A DNA stretch of 64,000 nucleotides, taken from the NCBI RefSeq assembly GCF_000224145.3, contig NC_020169.2, positions 2,988,986 to 3,052,985 on the forward strand. The letters are read 5' to 3'. The first letter of the stretch is position 1. Each line of letters opens with the position of its first letter. Below are positions 12,858 to 23,000 of the stretch, one piece after another. The position numbers were made by a program, and so were the translations under genes. Under the pieces are notes generated by a model. That model did not search any database. It was not told the origin of the DNA and saw only the letters and a program-made list of their open reading frames with translations. This DNA is from Ciona intestinalis. Its lineage: Eukaryota; Chordata; Ascidiacea; Phlebobranchia; Cionidae.

Positions 12858-15800
12858 TTAACTGCAGGTTTGCCTTATGGAGTCAACAACCCTGAAATAA
12901 AAAAGTTTGCTTAAAAGATATGTAATTATAAGAAACACTATGTATGATCAACTATATGTTATGTTTATAGTTAGTAGTTACTATACAGTAGGGTGGGGGA
13001 AGATGGGACACATTTTCATTCTACTTTCTCGTCCAATTTGGTAGTAAACAAAGAACTTTCAAAAAATTATAAAACCATATCCTCCTGACTCTCATAGACC
13101 AATAACTCAAAATCAGGATATCAGGATATGTGCTAAAGGTGTCCCATCCTCCCCCCGGGTACTATATATATATATGTCTAAAAGCCTAGATGCAAGTATA
13201 GTGTTCATTAATAGCTGTGTAGTGTTCTATATATACTTGATTGTTGCACAAAATATATATAAATAACTCACTTGCTTGTTGGTATACCATTATCACATAG
13301 ATTTCCAAACACAAAGAGTTGTCTGTACCCGTATTCATACTGTGGATAATAAACATAAGAACGTTACATTAAAGATTATTATAAAATATTTTTGTTTATA
13401 AAATTTTGTTCTTGTTTTAAAATGTATAAATTGGTATAAGTTGTTGAAACAAAATTTTTTCTTTAGTATTTGTTTCGTTTAGTTGTAGTGTAATGATTTA
13501 CTACATTGTGCCAACTGCAAATATATTTCACTATAGCATTTATAATGTTGTTTTAATAATCATATAAGCATGATGCAATAATTTGTCATTCCATGAAGTT
13601 AACGTGTCAGAAAACGTGTGGGACTTACGTCATCCAATTCATAACACATTGAGTCAAATGCCTTGACAGCTTCAGTGTAACACTCAAGATTAATTAAAGC
13701 TGGCATTGTGGATGTTACAAGACTGTTTTCATCATTTTCATTTGAAGCGACATTAGCAATTGTACGTGTTGTCCATTCAATACGTCGGCGTGTCTGAAAA
13801 ATAAGTTTTTTAGGTGTTTCCTTTTTAGCAATGAAACTATTTCTTTATTTTTAAGCTCTATAAAAATGGCAACACTGTTTGAAAATTTAAATATACCTAC
13901 ATGTACACAAGTAATTTTCTTTTAGTCAAAATTTATTTTCATAACAAAGAGAACTTAATGTTCTCAGTATTTCACCAACACTAATACACCATTGCTGATG
14001 TTTACTAAGAATACAAACATAAACATGCAAAACCAAAACAAACAACTAAAATTCTTATATTTTAAATTACTTCAAATTCCTTGGCGAGTAGTAACTGCAG
14101 ATGTTGGCGAGATTCAGGGTTTTTTGCAGCTGCAATTTTTCGCTTTAAAATATGGATTGGTACGTCTGGTGATGGGACGTCATCATACTGTCGATGTATT
14201 ATGATAATCAGTAGATTCAATACAACTGTATGTGATTCAGGGAGTTTTGGCCAAGTATACTTCAGAACATGACCATGTGATTTTGGTAAGAGTCACGAGT
14301 GAGACTGTAATTGTCTTGTGATAAGTCAAAATGTGATTGATACAAAACGTAGGATAAACAACTATGAATACCAAAGCCCAAATTATACAATATGAAAGTA
14401 AATATACACAGGCCATTATACTATATAAAAAATATACACAATCTCACAGACCAAAAGCTTTGTATATGAATTATAGAAGACTTACTATTGGGCGAAGCTT
14501 CATTGGCTTAACTTTGCTCTGTCTTTCACCTTGGAAGATACCGACTACTTCATGACTCATGCTCTGTAATGAAGTAACCATATAAACTACATGGAGGGCA
14601 ACACAAAGGTTTAACTTACCAGGTTTCCATATTGCATCACATGACTTTGGTTCGTGTGCTTTTTCGCTACTTTGAATTGTTTGTGTAAAGTTTCTTGATC
14701 TAAATTCTCCTAAAAAAAATAAAAAACTGTAATGTTATAGTTGGAAAGAAATACTGTTTAACCAGAAGTACAAATCCACGTTTTTTATTGCCATTTACAA
14801 TTTTTTTCCCCTACAATATATTTTCTACAAAAATAAAAAAAATATTCTTATTGAAATACAATAGTTAAAAACAGATACCATTTAATCAGAAATAAAAAAT
14901 ATACATTTTATAAAAAAAGGATTTATCAAATTCAGCCAACTTAAATCTTATTTTCTTATCGAACCTGGTCGGAATCTTCCAGCCATGAAACAGAATACCT
15001 ATCACCGAGGTAGGTCCCTCTCTTTTCATCAAAATAGCAAGCGTAGGATGATTCCTCTGAGTTAGCAGCAGTAGTTGCATAAACATTCATGCTGTCACTC
15101 AAAGTTTTTTCGAACATTGAACCACTCTCGCATGCTTCGAGATAAAACACCAACTGCAATTAAGGATTACACTTTGATTAGTGGATCAGGGCATAATTGT
15201 TAATATATTATATTGGACTTCAGTGGGAAAGGGCATTCTAATGGGAATTGCATACACATCATAAAAGGGCAAAGTAGGCAAATTTTAAAAATGCACAGTG
15301 GGCGAGTTTATATGTTAGGTTAGCTATTAAAGTACAACATTTTTACTGTGGGCTTACATAATATAATGGTTTACTAAACAAGAATCAATTGTGCAATCAT
15401 ACATACAATGTATTACCTGGGCAAAGAACTTCTTGTTGTACATTGTGTTAATTGCATTATTCAAATCTTTCTTCATTAGCTGCAAAAAAACAACTGTAAA
15501 AAGTCTTACCATTACACAAGTTTCAAAGTTAACGTTAAACAGCAGTCTTACCTCTCCAGTTGGAAAGGCAATAAGACCAGGTGCTCCATGGTCAGCGAAA
15601 TACACAAAGACATGATCATGGGGTCCACTTTCCAATGCTCTACCACTGCCTATACCATGAAGACCTTCTTTATCTCCTGTCAGCACTTTTAGGAAGTTGG
15701 AAGGTGTTACATCCTAGAAAACAAATGTTTTTAGTTATAAATGTGTGTTTTAGGATAGTTGTTTTGTTTGTACCTTCCCAGTGTAATCCTTTAGAACACA

Positions 15801-16922
15801 CTTGTACACATCTGGCCCGTCAGGGTGATTGATAATAATGCCTTGGGTTGGGTTCCTGCAACAATGCATTTATTTTATAAAACCAAATTCGGTTAGGGGC
15901 ATAAAAGATTTTCTAGTCAGTTTCTATACAAACATTATAACTTTATGTATGATATGATGAATATTCTGGTTTAAAAACTAAAACCAACTTCCAAGATGCA
16001 GAATTTAAAAAGAATGTTTGTTACCTAACAAGTACCAGTAATTAGAATGTTAATATGAAATTTATTTACCTTTATTTTAGCTTTAATTTATACAAATATT
16101 AACAGTTTTTTACTTAAAATAACTTTGTTTTGTACAATGTCTTTGTCATAACATGCTCACATGAGACTATAAACCTAATCAAATACACTGGACATACAAA
16201 ATAAATAATGTCAACATATTCAGCAAATTCCTATACAATAGGAGACGGGTACGAATATTAGCAATAAAATGTTCATGTTTTATTACTGAGGCAACACGTA
16301 ACACTAACTTACTGTTCATTATTTGCAATGTCATCATACATCATCACAATGATTTGTTCATCTGGTATCCCATGGCTGTGCACCACTTGGTAAGCATGAC
16401 AGACATCAGCCTGGAAGATTTAATTATAACATAAACATATTTGTTTTTGGACATGTGACGTAGCAATTCTTTTCAAACAACTGGTCTTTTTCCCTGTTGG
16501 TTTGGGTTTGGTCCTTCCATGTAAAATATTTGCAAAATTGATCATTCTGCCCAAAATTGTTTACTATTGAATTTTTACTTTTTGTTATACGCTATACTTT
16601 CCTATTTTGTTATAACTCTACTCTCTTGTTTAAATGTAACAAAAAAAGCTAAAAAGGACATCCTATTGTTAATAATAATAATACTAGTAATACAACAAAA
16701 CAAAAGGATGATTTTAAAACACGTTTTTTGCAACATGTTTACCTGGTGCCTGTAGTTGTAATACCCACTAGATCCTGCAACCAGCACGGCCCAGATTTTT
16801 CCTTTGAAAGCTGGCTCATCAACTGGTTGATATACTTTGTTGAACTGTTGCGCGAAATCACTAGGACTACTGGCAGCAAAATCAGCAATAACAATCAAAC
16901 CAACAATATACAATAGCTTCAT
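12858..16922 (-). CDS. LGMN: Legumain (asparaginyl endopeptidase, peptidase C13)
   Basis: Lysosomal cysteine protease that cleaves after asparagine. Twelve exons in phase: 16743-16922, 16313-16410, 15774-15855, 15552-15713, 15417-15479, 14965-15153, 14620-14709, 14486-14563, 14071-14187, 13629-13793, 13272-13339, 12858-12891 (1326 bp, 441 residues; human 433). Residues 1-18 form a signal peptide ([18 protein letters not shown]). The catalytic His sits in YFADHGAPG and the catalytic Cys in [10 protein letters not shown]. The C-terminal third is the helical prodomain with its conserved cysteines, ending in RQTCS. The start is the ATG at 16922, just before the signal peptide. MITE copy 2 sits in the last intron. 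Divergent from the IQ-motif gene. Confidence 0.95.
12984..13165 (+). mobile_element. MITE-like inverted-repeat element, copy 2
   Basis: Starts cagtagggtgggggaagatg and ends gtcccatcctcccccc near 13165. Same orientation as copy 1, in the last legumain intron. Confidence 0.7.
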
Positions 16923-17548
16923 TTTTCCAAATGGCAATATTAATTCTTATAAAAAAGCGTCTAAAGAATTGGATGCATTATATGGTAAGAGAATAGATAC
17001 TGTATCACATTTACACACATTACATAATACAAATAACCTGTGTTTCCACTGATTTGTGTCTTGACTTGAACTTCCTGCCCGTCCCAAAATATATTTTGGG
17101 AATTGGGACCATGTTATACCGATCACAACTTCGAGCATGTGAACATGTTGACACTTTCTTTGTTATATGTATCAGCTGAACGACGATGACGTCGAACGCA
17201 TCACATGCTGCTTCTACGTTTGTTTTGTTTTGGTATCTGCGGGTCATGAACTGCGTGCGCGTGAACACACAGTGTGCATAGAAAAATAAACCGTTGAAAA
17301 TTTTTATTAATGAAAAAAACTTTAATTAGTATTTCAAGTTATTTTTGATAATACTAAGATTAACGAACTCGATTTTGGAAACAGCTAACCAAAACTCCCC
17401 TTAATCGTAAACACTACACTGCCTCTGGTGGTGTTTTATATAACGTTTGTTTACATTTTTCTTGAATTTAGTATTGGCTGCCTGGCAGCAAACCACGCTA
17501 ACTTGAAGAAGATTGCGAAATTGTAGTGTTCTATATAAATTAACAGTT
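16923..17548. promoter_or_regulatory. Divergent legumain/IQ-gene intergenic region
   Basis: About 625 bp between two opposite start codons, so it should hold both promoters. A half-site tgacgtc occurs near 17188. No other motif was recognised. Confidence 0.4.
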
Positions 17549-18172
17549 ATGAGTGACCGCAGTGATAGTGACACGGGGTACTGCACCAACACGGAAGAGT
17601 CAACGGACGAAGAAGATGTTAACCAAGCAGTTGTGCCGGAGGAAGATGCTTTAAATGAGGTGAACTACCTAGAAGAAGATTATGGACTGCTCCTCGGATT
17701 AGGTGATTTTTTTCAAGATCACGCATCGGTCCAACCTAACCTTAATCAGATTAGGGAAGAACGTCTCCAAAGAACATATGATATTCTATCCGAAATATCA
17801 CCATATTATGCAAAAGAGGTTATGCATATAAACAAAGAGCTCTCCAAAGAGGATGCAGCTGCTGTGTGTATCCAGAAACATTTTCGCGGCTACCTTGGTA
17901 GAAAGGTTTACCTTGAACGCTTGATGGATTACTTTGAACATGAGGAGGAGCTGAGGAAGATCAAAGAACAAGACCAGATGGAAGAGGCGGAGCTACTCAT
18001 CGAAAATCATCAACTCGAAAGTGAAATTGAAGATGAAATATTGGGAGAAAAGAATCGTCAACGCAGAAAGTTATATTATGTATTAACAATACAAAGAGCG
18101 TGGAGAAAATTTAAAGAAAAAACAAACAAATCAGAAGTGGATCGAATATTCTCCAATTGTGACACAGATTGA
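17549..18172 (+). CDS. IQ-motif, acidic/coiled-coil protein of unknown function
   Basis: Single-exon frame of 207 residues starting at the ATG at 17549. The N-terminal third is very acidic (STDEEDVNQAVVPEED). Residues about 110-135 hold a calmodulin-binding IQ motif (CIQKHFRGYLGRKVYLERL), followed by a charged helical stretch likely to be a coiled coil and a second IQ-like segment near the C-terminus (IQRAWRKFKEK). I do not recognise the family. It is the first gene of a run with ORC5, KIF6 and SSNA1, two of which are ciliary or microtubule proteins, so a cilium link is possible but unproven. Confidence 0.75.
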   Translation: MSDRSDSDTGYCTNTEESTDEEDVNQAVVPEEDALNEVNYLEEDYGLLLGLGDFFQDHASVQPNLNQIREERLQRTYDILSEISPYYAKEVMHINKELSKEDAAAVCIQKHFRGYLGRKVYLERLMDYFEHEEELRKIKEQDQMEEAELLIENHQLESEIEDEILGEKNRQRRKLYYVLTIQRAWRKFKEKTNKSEVDRIFSNCDTD

Positions 18173-18513
18173 TAAAACAGTATTATAAATCTGAACTCAA
18201 ATACAGTGTGATCCAGTCATGCTTTTAACTGCAATCATGTGTCAAAATCTTTTATTCCAATCAATGGTCTAATTTATCTCTTTAGTTTACACACACACTT
18301 TTTATATTATGAATAATTATAGTACACATTTTTTCCTTTGTTATTATGAAGAAGTTGTCTTTCTACTAAATTAGCGCCAACATTTAACTTAAATAATGCT
18401 AGTGACTCATTTTTGTTTTAATTTTTTGAATGTTTTGCACTGCTTGATATTTTATACTTTAATTCTGGTTGCTAATGACCTTTTCTTTGGTGCAATGAAT
18501 ATAATTTAATATT

Positions 18514-18522
18514 TTTATATAG
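18514..18522 (+). promoter_or_regulatory. Possible trans- or cis-splice acceptor upstream of ORC5
   Basis: T-rich tract ending in AG (tttatatag) 43 bp upstream of the ORC5 ATG. It could accept a spliced leader or end a 5' UTR intron. Inferred from sequence pattern only. Confidence 0.3.
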
Positions 18523-18565
18523 GTGCACTACATACTTAGTAGGTTACTGTATTGGCTAACCATAG

Positions 18566-19873
18566 ATGCTCAACGAAAATATGGCAAAAAACAGCTTACC
18601 AGCAAGAAATCGTCAGATCGAACAACTGACAAATCTGTTTGGAGAGAAGCACCATCATACGGTCGAATCCTTGTATATATATGGCCATACAGGGAGTGGA
18701 AAATCATGTGTTCTTAACCATGTACTAGTGGGCAATGATCTTTTTCATGTAGTTGTTAATTGCATTGAATGCTACACAACCAATTTGCTATTCAGCACTA
18801 TTCTTGAGGCACTGTCTTTTGAAGAAGGAAGGATTAGGTGTGACAATATGAACGATTTTGTAAGGTGTCTCAGGAAAATAGTTGAAGAAAGAGAGGTGGA
18901 AGAAACTCTGTATATTGTGTTTGAAAACTGTGAGAGATTAAGAGATAAAGATCCAATTCTACTACCAGCACTGTTGAATTTAAAAGAGCTAACAGGTTTA
19001 AACTTATGTGCTATTTTTGTCAGCGAATTGCCATGGGAAAAGTTCTATAATGGGACAGCCATACGGGATCCGTATGTGATGTTTTTTCCGGATTATTCTA
19101 AAGATGAATTAGTGGAAGTTCTTTGCCATCTCAGACCACAGGAGACCGACTTGGAGTTTTACAAGCAATATGTGGGTCTTGTCCTATCCATGTTCTTTTT
19201 CGCGTTTCGGGATCTGAGAGAGCTGAGACACCTAGTGGAGATTAATTTCTCATTCTATGAGCAGCCAATTGTAGATGGTAAACTGACGAAAGATGACAAA
19301 CATAAACTATGGAAAAATATTGAACCCCATCTTACTAGTTCCTTACAGAAGCTGCTTATGAGAGAAGCATGTAACGGTAGACAAAGTAACGAACCTGAAT
19401 TAACAGAATCGATCAAAGCATACGACCTTAGCAAAGGCAACACTGTAAAGTCACAAAATTTAGTTGAGCTGCCTTTTTATTCCAAGTTTCTTCTAATATC
19501 TTCGTACATTGCATCTTACAATCCCTCTTCAACTGATCGCAGGTTTTTTCTAAAACATGCAGGAAGAATGAGGAAAACAGCAAGATCTATGAAAAAAGAT
19601 GACCATAAGAACTGCCACCTTAGAGGACCACACAGCTTCCCACTTGACAGAATGATGGCAATATTTTACTCCATCGTAGATGAAGTAGTTCCGCCAAGCG
19701 CTGGATTATTTTCCCAAATTTCCTCTTTGGTATCTTTACATCTTCTGGCTCAGCTTGGTCAAGATCAGCTTGATATGCCCAAGTACAAATGCACTGTTTC
19801 TTTAGATTTTATTACTGCCATTTCGAAAACAGTCAATTTTGATGTAATTCGATACTTATATGACTTTGTTTAA
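18566..19873 (+). CDS. ORC5: Origin recognition complex subunit 5
   Basis: AAA+ subunit of the six-subunit complex that marks DNA replication origins and loads MCM in the nucleus. Intronless, 435 residues, close to the human length. Walker A is GHTGSGKS at residues about 40-47; the Walker B/sensor area is LYIVFENCERLRD. The C-terminal winged-helix part contains the highly conserved VELPFYSKFLL, RRFFLKHAGRMRKT, PHSFPLDRMMAIFYSIVD and PKYKCTVSLDFI, all typical of ORC5 and not ORC4 or ORC1. The start may be the ATG at 18566 or the one at 18581. The stop is 131 bp from the KIF6 start on the same strand, and no AATAAA is seen between them. Confidence 0.95.
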   Translation: MLNENMAKNSLPARNRQIEQLTNLFGEKHHHTVESLYIYGHTGSGKSCVLNHVLVGNDLFHVVVNCIECYTTNLLFSTILEALSFEEGRIRCDNMNDFVRCLRKIVEEREVEETLYIVFENCERLRDKDPILLPALLNLKELTGLNLCAIFVSELPWEKFYNGTAIRDPYVMFFPDYSKDELVEVLCHLRPQETDLEFYKQYVGLVLSMFFFAFRDLRELRHLVEINFSFYEQPIVDGKLTKDDKHKLWKNIEPHLTSSLQKLLMREACNGRQSNEPELTESIKAYDLSKGNTVKSQNLVELPFYSKFLLISSYIASYNPSSTDRRFFLKHAGRMRKTARSMKKDDHKNCHLRGPHSFPLDRMMAIFYSIVDEVVPPSAGLFSQISSLVSLHLLAQLGQDQLDMPKYKCTVSLDFITAISKTVNFDVIRYLYDFV

Positions 19874-19949
19874 ATTGCGATTTTCAAGTTCTTTATCAAC
19901 CGACAACATGTTCTATACTGGAGACGTCATAATTTTTCAAATTCATGTT

Positions 19950-19974
19950 TTTGAACAATTTTCTTGCCACATAG
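19950..19974 (+). promoter_or_regulatory. Candidate spliced-leader acceptor between ORC5 and KIF6
   Basis: Pyrimidine-rich stretch with ttttcttgccacatag ending in AG at 19973-19974, 101 bp after the ORC5 stop and 30 bp before the KIF6 start. The position is what is expected for trans-splicing of the downstream cistron in a tunicate operon. Inference. Confidence 0.45.
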
Positions 19975-20004
19975 GTACATTAGGGATGCCAGCTGTTTAA
20001 AATC

Positions 20005-23000
20005 ATGGTAAAGCAAACCATTCAGATATTCTGCCGTGTGAAGCCGACCAGGTTAAAAACAGGGGTAATGTTAAAGAATATATAACATGACATGACCAAT
20101 TTACTTATTCTGCAAACAATTTTCCAGATATACTCTGTAGAAGAAGATGAAAACACGACAAAGTCAAACCTTGAATTTATTTTACCAAAAGACTCTACTG
20201 AAGGATATATAAACAACAAAAAAGAATCCTACAATTTCTTGTAAGTGAACTAAAACTTAGAAGTTATTCTATATGTCATGACTTTCAGGTCCCATAGCCC
20301 AACACTGTGGGTCCCCCGAGTCCAAGGTATTTACAAACTTTGTGATAATTTAAAGCTTGTTTTGTTATGCAGTTTTCAGCGAGTATTTGATCAACAAGTG
20401 AAACAAGATGATGTTTTTGAGCATGTTGCTCAAGGGGTTGTTGACAAGTATGTGGTTTATCATTTTTTGTAAATGAATAAAATGTATATTTGTATAGTAG
20501 GCCTATTCACAATATGAATCTATATGTATCTCGATAGTAGAATGGGGGGAGACGGGATACCTTTAGCACATAATATCCAAATACCCTGATCGTAAACAAA
20601 TAACAACGCTCTATTGGAGTTGTAAGGATACGATTTTATGCTTCTTTGAATATTCCTGTTTATTACCAAATCAGATGAAAAAATAGAATGAAAAGGTGTC
20701 CCATCTTCCTTCACTTTACTATATACGATCACCTGTATTCACATATACCTTGTGTTGCAGTGTGCTTTCAGGTTACAATGGAACTATCTTTGCTTATGGA
20801 CAGGTAATGTTATTTAGGTTAATGTTTATATCTAGTATTTAATTGAGATTTCCACAGACTGGTAGTGGTAAAACTTTCACTATTACTGGGGGTGTGGAAA
20901 AGTACGCAGATCGTGGAATTATACCAAGAGCTCTGTCATACATGTTTAAAAAGGTGGGTTCTTAAACCTATAACAATAATAGTTCTAGTTATTGTTATAC
21001 CAACAACCACGTATACATTTCCACTTAACTTTTTATTTATTAAAGTTTGAAGAAGACAAAGATCATCTTTACACAACAGAAATATCCTATCTTGAGATTT
21101 ATAATGAAAATGGATATGACCTGCTCGACCCGAGACATGAGGCAACAAAACTGGAAGACCTCCCGTAAGATATCGAATATAAATGCATTGATAATCTTTA
21201 TATACTGATATCTGTATAGGAAAGTTGCTTTGATGGAGGATCCGGATCAAAACATTCATCTGAGGAATTTGTCTCTTCTTCCAGCTCAAAATGAAGAGGA
21301 AGCTTTAAATCATCTTTTCCTGGGAGATACAAACAGGTAATATAGGCTTGTGTGCTGTTCTGTTTATACTAGGGTAGGGAGGTAGGGTAAGATAGAAGGT
21401 ACGTCCCATTTGGTACTTTGGTAGTAAACAAAAAATATTTACAGAATTATTTAATCACATCCTCATAACTCTAAGTGTTGTTATTGTTTAAAACAAGATT
21501 TTGAAATTTGCTAACAGTATTCCATCTTTACCCCACAGTACTATAGTTACCATGCTGTTTCATCATTTTCTCAAACTGTATTGCTTGGAAACGATATGGT
21601 GACCAATGACTGCATTAACTTACAAAAAATAACAATTTAAATGCCTATTGTTATGTCTAATTTTTTGTACCTAAAATCCCATTTATTTCCTTGTAGGCGG
21701 TAATAACTCTAGCCAGCTTTTTTAAATGGAATACTACTTATTTCAATGACAACATTAATTTAAAGAAACACGGCAATTTTAATGACTATTGTTATGTCTA
21801 ATTTTTTGTACCTAAAATCCCATTCATTTTTGATAGGCGGAGTAACTCTAGCCAGTAAGCTTTTTTCAATAGAATACTACTTATTTCAATGACGACATTA
21901 ATTTACAGAAACCAACAAATTTAATGCCTGTATTATTGATTTCCCTACAGGATGATAGCTGAAACACCAATGAACCAAGCATCCACTAGATCTCATTGTA
22001 TCTTCACCATCCATGTCACTAGTAGGGAACCAGGTTCAGCTACAATTAAAAGATCGAAACTTCACCTTGTTGATCTGGCTGGGTACTGTCTTTATTTTGG
22101 AACATACAAATTGGTGTTTAGGGTTCTTAATGAAAACTAACATTCAATGACTTTTGTTAATTGTGCAACAAAAAATGTAAAGTGTGCAGAAATAAACTAG
22201 TATGGAGTGTGCTTTTGATTTCACAACTTTACTGTCATACTGAACAACATTCTTTTACAGATCTGAAAGAGTTTCAAAAAGTCAAGTTGGTGGGCAGTTA
22301 CTTACTGAAGCCAAGTACATCAACCTATCTTTGCACTTCCTTGAACAAGTAACCTATTTTCCTACTACTCAAACAATTTTTATTTTAAGTAACCTTCAAT
22401 CTTCTTCATATATATACACCTTTATTGGCTCATCTGGTATAAAATGTAGTGTATTTCCAGTGTTTCGTCTGCCATCGGGAAACCTCTGTACATTGTGAAA
22501 ATCTGAAATATACTACGTTTTATACCAGATGAGTCACTAAAACATTATTTACAGTATGCCTGGCAGCAGAGGTACCAGAATATAAGCATATTATATTTTC
22601 CCTATTTAGGTGATTGTTGCTTTGTCGGAAAAGAAGCGCCAGCATATTCCATATAGAAACTCAATGATGACTTCTGTTTTAAGGGACAGCTTGGGTGGGA
22701 ACTGCATGACAACTATGATAGCTACTGTTGCTGTAGATAAGAAAAATTTAGATGTGAGTGGTTTGAGTTTTAAACATTTACATATCAGGTGACTTTTGGG
22801 GTTTACTGGTCACACAGTTTTTTCAAGTTGTTTTGTGTTTCTGTTTTTATGTTATAACAACTGGAGTTTTCTGGGATTTTGTCTTTTCGTTTTTGTTTTA
22901 CCGCAACTGCAAGCTTCTTTGCCATTAACAAAGAGAGTAAGTTTACCATCACTTCCTGCCTATTCATTTTTGTATATTACCGCAAGCTTTATTGCCGACC

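Noticed and set aside
18566-19873. ORC4 or ORC1 as identity of the AAA+ protein
   Set aside because: The PKYKCTVSLDFI and RRFFLKHAGR blocks are ORC5 signatures.
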